Source of the DNA: Rhizobiales bacterium Ga0077524
GTDB taxonomy: Bacteria; Pseudomonadota; Alphaproteobacteria; Rhizobiales; Hyphomicrobiaceae
NCBI GenBank assembly: GCA_001464755.1
Contig: LNDR01000413.1
Coordinates: 1 to 63,794 of the forward strand
DNA length: 63,794 bases
Direction: 5' to 3'
Shown: one piece after another, positions 26,189 to 34,838 of the stretch
How positions within the stretch are numbered: position 1 is the first letter of the stretch
How the letters are laid out: each line of letters begins with the position of its first letter
Translations under genes and position numbers: made by a program
The notes under the pieces: model-generated
The model's database searches: none
What the model saw: the letters and a program-made list of their open reading frames with translations, nothing else
Told to the model about the DNA's origin: nothing

Positions 26189-26737
26189 TCAGGGCGTTGG
26201 GTTCGTCGGCGCTGTCGGCGGTGTGCGCTCGAGGATGGAGCGCGCTTTGGTCCCTGTGGCAGGCGCCGCACGGGGCGGTGCCGGGCGTGGCCCGCCGAGC
26301 GCCGAGCGCGCCTCGGGTGCGAAGGGGCTGCGCGTCGCGACGCGAGGTTGCGGCGGCGAAGGAGCCTTTGCGATTGCCTTGGACTGAGCGGGCGGTGCCG
26401 GCTCGTCTGATGCCGGCGTTGGCTCGAACGGTGCGCGACGGACGAGCGGCGCGACGATCGCGCCTTTGCGAGCCGTGGCTAGCGCGTCGGTGCCCGCTCT
26501 ATGCGCCGCCGGTGCTCCAACCACAGAGTCGGGAGCAATCGTGACCGGAATCGGGCGCAGGGTTGTGTGGCTCGCTGTCGCCACGAGTGAGAGTCTTGGC
26601 GCTGCAAATGCGCCGACGCGGCTTTCCGGTGCGCTCGGCCACGGCGCGGTCAGTGTTCCATCGAGGGCGGCAAGCACCGAGAAGAACGCGACAATCGCGC
26701 CCAGCAGCGACAGTAGTGTGGCTCCGAGGACAGGCAA
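26189..26737 (-). CDS. Membrane-anchored Ala/Pro-rich hypothetical protein
   Basis: Protein of 182 residues with a TTG start (26737) and a GGAG site seven bases upstream. Residues 3-25 (LGATLLSLLGAIVAFFSVLAAL) form one hydrophobic helix, either a signal anchor or an uncleaved signal. The rest is rich in Ala, Pro, Arg and Thr without recognisable structure. I do not recognise a family. Composition in GC-rich DNA makes false genes likely, but the N-terminal helix with a well-placed ribosome-binding site supports a real one. It would lie in the inner membrane with a long disordered periplasmic or cytoplasmic tail. Confidence 0.5.
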   Translation of the reverse strand: MPVLGATLLSLLGAIVAFFSVLAALDGTLTAPWPSAPESRVGAFAAPRLSLVATASHTTLRPIPVTIAPDSVVGAPAAHRAGTDALATARKGAIVAPLVRRAPFEPTPASDEPAPPAQSKAIAKAPSPPQPRVATRSPFAPEARSALGGPRPAPPRAAPATGTKARSILERTPPTAPTNPTP

Positions 26738-26805
26738 AGGGCGGCTCCAATCCTAACGCGGCCGGCTTCGTGATCGCCTGTAGTGAAGCATGCAATTGTA
26801 ATGAA

Positions 26806-26838
26806 AATTGGCCGGAGCAGCGGCAGCCCCGGCCAATT
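26806..26838 (-). terminator. Perfect 10-bp hairpin, terminator-like on the minus strand
   Basis: AATTGGCCGG (26806-26815) and CCGGCCAATT (26829-26838) enclose a 13-base loop. On the minus strand the stem runs into TTTTCATT, as an intrinsic terminator would. No annotated minus-strand gene lies just upstream, so the transcript it would end is unknown. Confidence 0.45.
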
Positions 26839-27144
26839 GAAGACGAATGAGCCTGCTTCAGCACCCTCGAGCGTTGCTCAGACGCAGGAGAGGGCACGCA
26901 AGTCGTAACGTCGAAGTGGTCGGTCCACAGCCTTCAGCCGCGGCTCCGTTGGTGTACCGCAATGTCGCGAGCGACCGTAGAGGGGACGTGTTCGCGTCGT
27001 CCTCGTTGGCGCTCAAAGCTGACACAACCGCACGGAAACACCGCTCGATGTCCGATCTCGGGGGCGAGCGCGAGATTCACCATGAGCCATTCACAGTTGG
27101 GTTTGCTCACGATGGGCGCTGGCCGGTGCCGGACTTGATGATCA

Positions 27145-27194
27145 GGCACGTTTACGGGCTCGGGACTACCTAGTCCGAGAGCCTTGTCCGTGCC
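27145..27194. other. Extended stem-loop in the aroC upstream region
   Basis: Outer arms GGCACG / CGTGCC enclose an inner arm CTCGG(G)ACT / AGTCCGAG with a four-base ACCT-type loop. It could be a structured RNA element or an operator; there is no T tract on either side. Confidence 0.35.
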
Positions 27195-27412
27195 GGTGGT
27201 TCAACGTGTTCTCTCCTCTGGGTTGTTGAATGGAGGAATCACGCAGTACAACGGCTCGGTGATAAGCGTTGCGTGGGGGGCTTGTCACCCGCGGGTGGAG
27301 GTTGACACCGCTCGCGACTCGCGATTCGTGCCTTTCCCGTGCCGGGTTGTTGCCGGTGGGTCACTCAGATGGCTGTCGGCCCGCAGCCGAGACGCGACGG
27401 AAGAGCGTTCAA

Positions 27413-28549
27413 ATGTCTTTCAATACCTTCGGGCACTTGCTGCGAGTTACGACCTGGGGTGAAAGCCATGGGCCGGCGATCGGGTGTGTCGTGGACGGTT
27501 GTCCACCTGGCATCCCGCTCGAGGCGGCCGATATCCAGGCCGAACTCGACCGACGCCGCCCCGGGCAATCGCGGCATACAACCCAACGTCGTGAGCCGGA
27601 TGAGGTGCGCATCGTCTCGGGCGTATTCGCTGACAGTGCAGGGCGGCAAGTGACGACGGGGACACCGATCAGCCTGATCATCGACAATGTCGACCAACGG
27701 TCCAAGGACTATGGCGACATCGCCACCAAATTCCGCCCCGGCCACGCCGATTTCTCCTACCTCGCAAAGTATGGAGTCCGCGACTATCGCGGCGGCGGAC
27801 GCTCGTCGGCACGCGAGACGGCGATGCGGGTCGCGGCCGGCGCTATCGCGCGCAAGGTGATCGCGGGCGTCACGGTTCGCGGTGCGCTCGTGCAGATGGG
27901 ACCGCACGCCGTCGACCGCAGCCGATGGGATTGGGCCGAGGTGGATCGCAACCCCTTCTTCTGCCCGGATCCGATCGCCGCCGCCGCCTGGGAGGGGTAC
28001 TTGGACAGCGTGCGCAAGGCGGGCTCGTCGGCGGGCGCGATCATCGAGGTCGTCGCGGACGGCGTGCCGGCCGGTTGGGGCGCGCCACTCTACGGCAAGC
28101 TCGATCAGGAGCTGGCAAGCGCGATGATGAGCATCAACGCGGTGAAGGGGGTGGAGATCGGCGACGGTTTCGCTGCCGCGGCGCTGACCGGCGAGGCCAA
28201 TGCCGACGAAATGCGCGCCGGAAACGACGGTCAGCCGATTTTCCTGTCCAACCATGCCGGCGGCATCGTCGGCGGCATCGCGACGGGGCAGCCGATCGTG
28301 GTCCGGTTCGCGGTCAAGCCGACCTCGTCGATCCTGCAGCCGCGCAGGACGATCGACACCGCCGGCCAGGAGACCGAGATCGTGACCAAAGGCCGCCATG
28401 ACCCTTGCGTCGGCATACGGGCTGTACCTGTCGGTGAGGCAATGATGGCGCTGGTTCTCGCGGATCAGAAACTGATCCACCGCGGGCAAGTCGGGCGCGA
28501 TGGCCCCGTGATGGCGACTTTCGGCGGCGATGGGCTCGGCGAGCATTAG
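27413..28549 (+). CDS. aroC: Chorismate synthase
   Basis: Protein of 378 residues that converts EPSP to chorismate with reduced FMN, the last shikimate step. [24 protein letters not shown] is the classical N-terminus (quoted motif [11 protein letters not shown]). [32 protein letters not shown] and the C-terminal [18 protein letters not shown] are conserved family signatures. The ATG at 27413 is preceded by GGAAGAG. The gene is separate from the DAHP synthase and trp genes. A long upstream intergenic region with hairpins precedes it. Confidence 0.95.
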   Translation: MSFNTFGHLLRVTTWGESHGPAIGCVVDGCPPGIPLEAADIQAELDRRRPGQSRHTTQRREPDEVRIVSGVFADSAGRQVTTGTPISLIIDNVDQRSKDYGDIATKFRPGHADFSYLAKYGVRDYRGGGRSSARETAMRVAAGAIARKVIAGVTVRGALVQMGPHAVDRSRWDWAEVDRNPFFCPDPIAAAAWEGYLDSVRKAGSSAGAIIEVVADGVPAGWGAPLYGKLDQELASAMMSINAVKGVEIGDGFAAAALTGEANADEMRAGNDGQPIFLSNHAGGIVGGIATGQPIVVRFAVKPTSSILQPRRTIDTAGQETEIVTKGRHDPCVGIRAVPVGEAMMALVLADQKLIHRGQVGRDGPVMATFGGDGLGEH

Positions 28550-28692
28550 GGCCGAGTTGCGCCGTCGCTTGGACCCATAGCGTTAACCGGATCGCGAGCT
28601 GGTACACGCGTCTCGCCATCTTCTCGTTGCACACCACGTCCCATTGACCAAGATGCGCGGCGGGCGGGCGTCACGAGAGGAGTGAATTGGGA

Positions 28693-29418
28693 ATGGCGGC
28701 AAAGGATCAGGTGAAGGCGCTCCTGTTCGACGTGTTCGGAACGGTAGTCGACTGGCGACAGAGCGTCATTCGCGAGCTGTCGGCCTTCGGCAACGCGCGC
28801 GGGCTTTCGGTTGACTGGGCGCGATTTGCCGACGAGTGGCGCGGGCTCTATCAGCCGGCGATGGAAGAGGTGCGCGCAGGTCGCCGGGCGTGGACGATTC
28901 TCGACGACTTGCACCGCGAGAGCCTGATAACCCTGCTCGAGCGGCATGGCGTCAAGGGACTCGCGGCGCACGAGGTCGAGCATCTCAACCGCATCTGGCA
29001 CCGGCTAGATCCCTGGCCGGACTCGGTCGAGGGCCTAATTCGGCTCAAGCGGCGCTACATCATCGGCACACTCTCGAATGGTAATACGGGGCTGCTCGTC
29101 CGTATGGCGAAGCGCGCGCTGTTGCCGTGGGACGTGATCCTCGGCGCCGAGGCGGCACGGGCCTACAAGCCGATGCCCGAGTGCTACCAGCGCAATGCCG
29201 CGCTCCTCAATCTCGAGCCGCAGGAGGTGATGCTGGTGGCGGCCCACAACGACGATCTGGCGGCCGCGCAGAGTGTCGGCTACCGGACGGCGTTCGTGCT
29301 GCGACCTGTCGAGTACGGACCGGGCCAGACGAAGGACGTCGCGGCGACGCGCGACTGGGACGTGATCACCGACAGTTTCACTGGTGTCGCGGACGCGATG
29401 GGGTGTCCTCGCCGCTGA
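28693..29418 (+). CDS. HAD hydrolase, type II haloacid dehalogenase-like
   Basis: Protein of 241 residues. The nucleophile Asp is in LLFDVFGTVVDWR (near residue 13), the Ser/Asn motif II is LSNGNTGLL, the lysine is in AYKPMPECYQ, and motif IV is VAAHNDDLAAAQ. This is the L-2-haloacid dehalogenase subgroup layout, which hydrolyses the C-halogen bond of 2-haloacids by a covalent ester. Other members are simple phosphatases, so dehalogenase activity is not certain. A GAGAGGAG site precedes the ATG at 28693. It is convergent with the glcDEF operon. Confidence 0.82.
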   Translation: MAAKDQVKALLFDVFGTVVDWRQSVIRELSAFGNARGLSVDWARFADEWRGLYQPAMEEVRAGRRAWTILDDLHRESLITLLERHGVKGLAAHEVEHLNRIWHRLDPWPDSVEGLIRLKRRYIIGTLSNGNTGLLVRMAKRALLPWDVILGAEAARAYKPMPECYQRNAALLNLEPQEVMLVAAHNDDLAAAQSVGYRTAFVLRPVEYGPGQTKDVAATRDWDVITDSFTGVADAMGCPRR

Positions 29419-29504
29419 TCACGAGGGACGGCAGGCTTCGTGGGCGGGGTCCGACCCGCGCATGGAGCCAGCCCGACCGATACAGTCGGCGGGACGCCGG
29501 AACC

Positions 29505-30854
29505 CTAGGCCACGACTGACGCCGGTTCCGGCACGTCGGTGACCGAGGCCTGGAAGCGCTCTAGGCCGCGTGGGACGGGGCCACCGCAGGCCCAATCCAG
29601 GAGCTCGATGGTGTGCACGATCGGGATCGGCGTGCCGAGCTGCAATTGCGTGATGCAGCCGAGATTGCCGGCCGCGATGATGTCCGGGCGCACGCTCTCG
29701 ATGTTGTCGACCTTGCGGCGGCGGAGGTCGCCGGCCAACTTGGGCTGGAGGATGTTGTAGACGCCGGCCGAGCCGCAGCAGATGTGGCCTTCGGGGACAT
29801 CGAGCACGGTGAAGCCTGCCTTGCGAAGCAGAGCCTTCGGAGCGTCGGTGATGCGCTGGCCATGCTGCATCGAGCAGGCGGAGTGGTAGGCAACGCGCAG
29901 GCTCGACCAGCGCTTCGGCGCGCCAAGGTCGTATTCGGAAAGGAACTCGGTCACGTCCCGGGTGAGGGCTGCGATGTCGGCGGCGCGTCGGGCGTGGCCG
30001 GGATGGTGCTTGAGGAGGTGCCCATAATCCTTGAGCATGGTGCCGCAGCCAGAGGCATTGACGATGATGGCATCGACCGGGGACTTGGCCATCGCCTTCA
30101 CCCAGGCATCGACGTTTGCCTTGGCCTGCTCGACGGCCATGGCCTCCTTGCCCATGTGATGGACGAGCGCGCCGCAGCAGCCGGCGCCGGCGACGACCTC
30201 GACGTCCACGCCACGGCGCGCCAGCAACCGGATGGTGGCATCGTTGATATCGGGGCGGAGCACCTGCTGCGCGCAGCCTGCGAGCATGATCACGCGTTTT
30301 CTGCGCTCGTCACTGGCCGTGGCGGTGCCGGGGCCGGAGTAGCGCGGAGCATGCACCGGGCCTTTCGGCGCGAGGTCGAGCATCGCGGCGACCTGGGGCA
30401 ATCCCAGGCGCTCGAAGAGGGGCTTGAACGGCCGCCCCAGGGGAGCCAGCGCCATGGCGCGGCGGAAGCGGTCGGGATAGGGGATCAATTGCGCGAGCAA
30501 CCATCGGACGGCCCGGTCGGGCAGGCTCCTCGTGCCCGTATCCTCGATGTGCGCGCGGGCATGGTCGACAAGGTGCATGTAGTCGACGCCGGACGGGCAG
30601 GTGGTCATGCAGGAGAGACAGGATAGGCAGCGGTCGACGTGGTGCTGGACCTCGGGGCTGGCCGCCGCGCCGCGCTCGAACATGTCCTTCATCAGGTAAA
30701 TGCGCCCGCGCGGGCTGTCGCGCTCGTCGCCCAGCATAACGTAGGTCGAGCATGTGGCAGTGCAAAGGCCGCAGTGCACACAGCGCCTGAGGATGCTCTC
30801 GGCCTCCGCCGTGCGCGGGTCCAGCAGTGCCTCGGGTGTGAAGTTGGTCTTCAT
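29505..30854 (-). CDS. glcF: Glycolate oxidase iron-sulfur subunit
   Basis: Protein of 449 residues with two [4Fe-4S] ferredoxin motifs: CVHCGLCTATCSTY near residue 25 and CLSCLSCMTTCPSG near residue 75. They are followed by two CCG-type domains (AGCCGALVHH, SACSMQHG and HICCGSAGVYN). It passes electrons from the GlcD/GlcE flavoproteins to the respiratory chain at the inner membrane. glcE lies 18 bases upstream and glcD before it, so the three form one operon in the order glcD-glcE-glcF. Glycolate from phosphoglycolate phosphatase could feed it. Confidence 0.93.
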   Translation of the reverse strand: MKTNFTPEALLDPRTAEAESILRRCVHCGLCTATCSTYVMLGDERDSPRGRIYLMKDMFERGAAASPEVQHHVDRCLSCLSCMTTCPSGVDYMHLVDHARAHIEDTGTRSLPDRAVRWLLAQLIPYPDRFRRAMALAPLGRPFKPLFERLGLPQVAAMLDLAPKGPVHAPRYSGPGTATASDERRKRVIMLAGCAQQVLRPDINDATIRLLARRGVDVEVVAGAGCCGALVHHMGKEAMAVEQAKANVDAWVKAMAKSPVDAIIVNASGCGTMLKDYGHLLKHHPGHARRAADIAALTRDVTEFLSEYDLGAPKRWSSLRVAYHSACSMQHGQRITDAPKALLRKAGFTVLDVPEGHICCGSAGVYNILQPKLAGDLRRRKVDNIESVRPDIIAAGNLGCITQLQLGTPIPIVHTIELLDWACGGPVPRGLERFQASVTDVPEPASVVA

Positions 30855-30872
30855 GGCGTCTCGAGCCTAACT

Positions 30873-32099
30873 CTAGAGGGCAGCGTACATCCGCCCGCGA
30901 TTGAGGATATTGGCCGGATCGAAGACCGCTTTCAGCTTGGCTGCAATCCGCGCGAGGCCGGGCTCGAGTGGCTGGAACACGTCGATGGAGGCGCGGACGG
31001 CGGGCTCGGCACGGATCAGGGTGGCGTGGCCTCCGTGCGTCGCGATCACCCGCCGGAGGTCGGCGGCACCAGCGTCCGAAGTCGGCAGCACCTCGGCCCA
31101 CACGAGCCCGCCGGCCCAGTCGTACCAGGCATGGCAGGTCATGAAGCGGGTGATCGCGGCGACGACCTTGGGCCCGGCCTTCGGCGCGGTCGAGATGCGC
31201 CAGAGCGGGGCCGTGGTGCCTTGCAGAACCGAGAGCTGGCGCAACTCGTCCCACAGTGCGAGCGAACTCTCGTTGCCGAGCACATAGACCTCGCCGTAGG
31301 GCTTCAGCTCCTCCTTGAGGCGTTGCGTGCGATAGGCGACAGACGCGGAGAAGTTCTCGATGCGGATTGCCGTGACAGCGCGCTGCTCGGCCCGGAGGCC
31401 TTGATGCCAGAGGCGGGCGGCGAGCGGGGCCTGGATGTGGATAGCGCCCGAGACCTCGTAAGGGCTGGTCGTCGCGGAAGCCAGGGCCTCGATGGCGATG
31501 CCGTCCTCGAGACCGAGTAGAACGAGCGTGGCTGTCTCCTCGGGGCGTGGCATCACTTTGAAAGTGACTTCGGTCAAGACGGCGAGGGTGCCCCAGCTTC
31601 CCGTAATCGTGCGGGCGAGATCGAGACCGGTGACGTTCTTCATCACGCGTCCGCCTGAGCGGAAGGGCGTGCCCGCACCCGAGACCGCGGTGATGCCCAG
31701 GAGATGGTCGCGCGCGGCGCCCGACATCACGCGACGAGAGCCGGAAATGTTCATGGCAAAGAGCGCGCCGATGCTGCCATTGCCGGGCTCCTGACCGATC
31801 ACCGGCGCGAGATCCACGGGCTCGAAGGCGAGCATCTGGCCCTGGGACGCGAGGTCGGTTTCGATACGGGCGACGGGCGTGCCACCTCGCGCGGCCATCA
31901 CGAGTTCGGTGGGCTCGTAGAGACGGACACCGGTGAGGGACGAGGTGGTCAGCAAGGTCGGGGCGGAGATCTGCCGCCCGATATCGCGCTTGGTGCCGGA
32001 GCCAACGATCTCCATGGCGGCGTTGGTCTTGGTCGCTTCCTCGAGCAGGCGCTGCAGCTCCCACTCGGTCGCGGGGCGCACCACGGACTGTTGTTGCAC
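30873..32099 (-). CDS. glcE: Glycolate oxidase FAD-binding subunit
   Basis: Protein of 408 residues of the PCMH-type FAD-binding fold. VGSGTKRDIGRQ and FEPVDLAPVIGQEPGNGSIGALFAMNISGSRR form the FAD site; the glutamate-rich C-terminal part is typical of GlcE. The start is a GTG at 32099 with GAGGAGACA just before it. It is a companion of GlcD, required for glycolate oxidation to glyoxylate, and sits between glcD (10-base gap) and glcF. The homologous D-lactate or D-2-hydroxyacid oxidases are an alternative for the operon. Confidence 0.9.
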   Translation of the reverse strand: MQQQSVVRPATEWELQRLLEEATKTNAAMEIVGSGTKRDIGRQISAPTLLTTSSLTGVRLYEPTELVMAARGGTPVARIETDLASQGQMLAFEPVDLAPVIGQEPGNGSIGALFAMNISGSRRVMSGAARDHLLGITAVSGAGTPFRSGGRVMKNVTGLDLARTITGSWGTLAVLTEVTFKVMPRPEETATLVLLGLEDGIAIEALASATTSPYEVSGAIHIQAPLAARLWHQGLRAEQRAVTAIRIENFSASVAYRTQRLKEELKPYGEVYVLGNESSLALWDELRQLSVLQGTTAPLWRISTAPKAGPKVVAAITRFMTCHAWYDWAGGLVWAEVLPTSDAGAADLRRVIATHGGHATLIRAEPAVRASIDVFQPLEPGLARIAAKLKAVFDPANILNRGRMYAAL

Positions 32100-32109
32100 G
32101 GCTGTCTCC

Positions 32110-33555
32110 TCAGGCCGCGTCAGCGGGGCGGGTCTCGGCGAGCGGGAAGACCTTGGCAGGATTGAGCAGCCATTGCGGATCGAGCGCCGTCTTGATGCTC
32201 ATCTGCAGGGCGAGCTCGGTCTCGGTGAACTGGACATGCATAAGGTCGCGCTTCTCGATGCCGACGCCGTGCTCGCCGGTGAGGCAGCCACCGACGTCAA
32301 CGCAGAGCTTGAGGATATCAGCGCCGCATTGCTCGGCGCGCATCATCTCGTCGGGGTCGTTGGCGTTATACAGGATGAGGGGGTGCAGATTGCCATCGCC
32401 GGCATGGAAGATGTTGGCGACCTTGAGGCCATAGCCGGCGCAGATCTCGGCAATGCGCATGAGAACCTCGGGCATACGGCCGAGCGGAATAGTGCCATCC
32501 ATGCAGAGGTAGTCGGAGATGCGTCCGATTGCGCCGAAAGCCGATTTCCGGCCTTTCCAGATGGCCGCCGACTGCTCGGCGCTTTCGCTGATGCGCACCA
32601 CCGAGGGGGCGTGCGGCTCGACGATCTGGACGATGCGGCCGAGCAGCATCGAGATCTCCTCGGGCGAGCCCTCGACCTCGATGATGAGCAAGGCCTCGAC
32701 GTCCAGAGGGTAGCCGGCCTTGGCGAAGGCCTCGCAGACCTCGATCGCGGGCTTGTCCATGAACTCGATAGCGACGGGAATGATGCCTGATCCGATGATC
32801 GCGGCGACGGCGCGGCCGGCGGCCTCGCTCGTGGCGAAGCCGAGCAGCATGGGACTGGCACCCTCGGCCTGGCGGAGGATACGAACCGTCGCCTCGGTGA
32901 CGATGCCGAGCTGGCCTTCCGAGCCGATCAGAAGCCCGAGCATGTCGTAGCCAGGCTGATCGAGCCAGTCGCCGCCGATCTCGATAACCTCGCCGTCGAC
33001 CATGACGAGCTTCAGGCCAAGCACATTGTTGGTAGTGACGCCGTACTTCAGGCAATGGGCGCCGCCGGAGTTGAAGGCGATGTTGCCGCCGAGGGAGCAG
33101 GCGAGCTGGCTCGACGGATCGGGGGCGTAGAAGAAGCTCTTCGGCGCCACCGCGGCCGTTATGCCGAGATTGGTGATGCCTGCCTCGACGCGGGCCGTGC
33201 GGTTGTCGTAGTCGATGGACAGGACGCGGTTCATGCGGCTGAGGCCGAGAATGATCGCGTCCTCGGTCGGGAGCGCTCCGCCCGACAAGGACGTGCCGGC
33301 GCCGCGGGCGATGACCTTGATGCCGCTGGCGTGCGCGTAGGCGAGCACCTTGGAGACATCCTCGGTCGAACGGGCGAGCACGACGGCCAGCGGCATGCAG
33401 CGATAGGCCGAGAGACCATCGGTCTCGAAGGCGCGGCGTCCGTCGCGATCGGCAATGACCTGATCCGTCCCGACCAGGCGTACCAGCTCGCGCACGATGG
33501 AATCTCGGCGGCGGAGCACCGAGCGATCGGGCTCGGGCATGGCGATCATGGACAT
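32110..33555 (-). CDS. glcD: Glycolate oxidase subunit D (FAD-linked)
   Basis: Protein of 481 residues. The FAD-binding segments are VIARGAGTSLSGGALPTED and LGGNIAFNSGGAHCLKYGVT. The C-terminal FAD-oxidase domain ends with GEHGVGIEKRDLMHVQF and DPQWLLNPAKVFP, all typical of GlcD. It oxidises glycolate to glyoxylate (D-lactate is a side substrate in homologues). The ATG at 33555, 8-12 bases after GAGGGA, is chosen; a GTG at 33573 is the alternative. It is the first gene of glcDEF, divergent from the LysR gene, and the shared 213-base spacer contains the likely operator. Confidence 0.93.
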   Translation of the reverse strand: MSMIAMPEPDRSVLRRRDSIVRELVRLVGTDQVIADRDGRRAFETDGLSAYRCMPLAVVLARSTEDVSKVLAYAHASGIKVIARGAGTSLSGGALPTEDAIILGLSRMNRVLSIDYDNRTARVEAGITNLGITAAVAPKSFFYAPDPSSQLACSLGGNIAFNSGGAHCLKYGVTTNNVLGLKLVMVDGEVIEIGGDWLDQPGYDMLGLLIGSEGQLGIVTEATVRILRQAEGASPMLLGFATSEAAGRAVAAIIGSGIIPVAIEFMDKPAIEVCEAFAKAGYPLDVEALLIIEVEGSPEEISMLLGRIVQIVEPHAPSVVRISESAEQSAAIWKGRKSAFGAIGRISDYLCMDGTIPLGRMPEVLMRIAEICAGYGLKVANIFHAGDGNLHPLILYNANDPDEMMRAEQCGADILKLCVDVGGCLTGEHGVGIEKRDLMHVQFTETELALQMSIKTALDPQWLLNPAKVFPLAETRPADAA

Positions 33556-33672
33556 GCGGCGGGCTTCCCTCACAGCAAGCAGTTGCAGCAGCGATAGCGT
33601 TCAGGCCTTCGGCGAGCCACTGGGCGTGCGGCCGGCCGAAAAAGTCCAAACGGCTTCAATGCCATCTTTGAT

Positions 33673-33701
33673 TTGACACGCTTTGGAACATGACTATTCC
33701 A
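33673..33701 (+). promoter_or_regulatory. Putative LysR-gene promoter with overlapping dyad operator
   Basis: TTGACA (33673-33678) and TATTCC (33695-33700) are spaced like -35 and -10 elements for the plus strand. A dyad TGGAA-N8-TTCCA (33684-33701) overlaps the -10, as expected for LysR-type autorepression or for control of the divergent glcD. Prediction only. Confidence 0.5.
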
Positions 33702-33768
33702 TAGCGTAGAAAATGCCAGACACGGTATTGTCACGGGCGAGCACAATCTTCGTTTTGGAGAAAGTTTG

Positions 33769-34821
33769 ATGTTCCCGCGCCGCAGAACCCGTGAGGAGTC
33801 GAGTGTGACCGCCATCACTGACCTCGAAATATTCGCACGTGTGGCACGGACCGGCAATATGTCGGCGGCCGGCAGGGAAATGGGCCTCTCACCTGCTGTC
33901 GTCTCGAAGCGCATCAGCCTGCTCGAGGAGCGATTGAACGTCAGGCTGTTCCAGCGCACGACGCGCCAGCTGACCTTGACCGAGACCGGCGAAGGCTACT
34001 TCAAGCGTGTCGTCGACATCCTGAACCTGATCGAGGAGGCGGAGAACTTCGTCAATCGCCGCAACACGACACCACGCGGCCTGTTGAAGGTCACGGCGCC
34101 GACGTCGTTCAGCCGCCTGCACGTGGCGCCGTTCCTGCCGGCTTTCCTGGCGAAGTATCCCGAGATCGAGCTCGAGTTCCAGCTGACCGACAACTTCGTC
34201 GACATCATCCGCGAGGGCTTCGATCTCGCGATCCGCATTGGCGAGCTCCAGGACAGCTCCCTGGTGCAGCGCAAGCTCGCAGCCGATACCCGCGTGATCT
34301 GCGCAAGTCCCAAGTACCTCGAGGACAGCGAGCAGGGCATCCCGACATCGCTCGCCGATCTCGACTTCCACAATTGCCTGTCGGCCGGCGCTCAGGATTA
34401 TTGGCGCCTGGAGGGGCCGGACGGGCAGCACCAGTTGCGTGTCAAGGGCAACATCCGCTCGAACTCGCTCGAGTTCATGCGCGAGGCGCTGCTTTCGGGC
34501 CTGGGCCTCGGTCTGCGCTCGACGTGGGACATCGGTCCAGAGCTGATGAGCGGGGCGCTCAAGGTCGTCATGCCGGAGTATCGCGGCTCGTCGAACGTGG
34601 CAATCTATGCGGTCTATCCCTGCCGCGATTTCATGCCTGAGAAGGTCAACGTCTTCATCGAATATCTGGCGGCTCTCTATGGGTCGGAGCCGTATTGGAA
34701 CGAAGGCCTCGAGATTGGCGTGCCGGAACTCAGATCGTGGGCCCGTCCAACGGCAGGATCGAAGAAGCCTGACGCTGCCGAGGCGATCGCCGCTGCGACG
34801 CGGCAGACCGTTGGACGCTGA
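33769..34821 (+). CDS. LysR-family transcriptional regulator
   Basis: Protein of 350 residues. The N-terminal winged helix-turn-helix is at residues ~13-70 (LEIFARVARTGNMSAAGREMG, VVSKRISLLEERLNVRLFQRTTRQLTL), then comes the periplasmic-binding-like effector domain (TSFSRLHVAPFLPAF, FVDIIREGFDLAIRIG). GGAG precedes the ATG at 33769. Its divergent position next to glcDEF suggests it controls glycolate oxidation, perhaps with a two- or three-carbon hydroxyacid as effector. The C-terminal ~40 residues are Ala/Arg-rich and longer than average, possibly unstructured. Confidence 0.9.
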   Translation: MFPRRRTREESSVTAITDLEIFARVARTGNMSAAGREMGLSPAVVSKRISLLEERLNVRLFQRTTRQLTLTETGEGYFKRVVDILNLIEEAENFVNRRNTTPRGLLKVTAPTSFSRLHVAPFLPAFLAKYPEIELEFQLTDNFVDIIREGFDLAIRIGELQDSSLVQRKLAADTRVICASPKYLEDSEQGIPTSLADLDFHNCLSAGAQDYWRLEGPDGQHQLRVKGNIRSNSLEFMREALLSGLGLGLRSTWDIGPELMSGALKVVMPEYRGSSNVAIYAVYPCRDFMPEKVNVFIEYLAALYGSEPYWNEGLEIGVPELRSWARPTAGSKKPDAAEAIAAATRQTVGR

Positions 34822-34838
34822 GCGCAAGGCGTTGTGCT

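Larger units (their letters stand above)
26738..27412. other. 675-base gene-poor region with predicted RNA hairpins
   Basis: I found no convincing protein gene here; the short reading frames lack ribosome-binding sites or familiar sequence. It does hold several inverted repeats: a perfect 10-bp stem at 26806-26838, an extended stem-loop at 27145-27194, TTCAAC/GTTGAA near 27200-27231 and a 12-bp palindrome CACCCGCGGGTG at 27286-27297. The promoter of aroC should lie in the right-hand part. Confidence 0.55.

Noticed and set aside
26847-27173. 108-codon plus-strand frame in the gene-poor region
   Set aside because: No ribosome-binding site, no motif, Arg/His-rich composition.
30310-32064. 584-codon minus-strand frame overlapping glcE and glcF in another frame
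   Set aside because: Arg-rich shadow of the real glc genes, which show intact iron-sulfur and FAD motifs.
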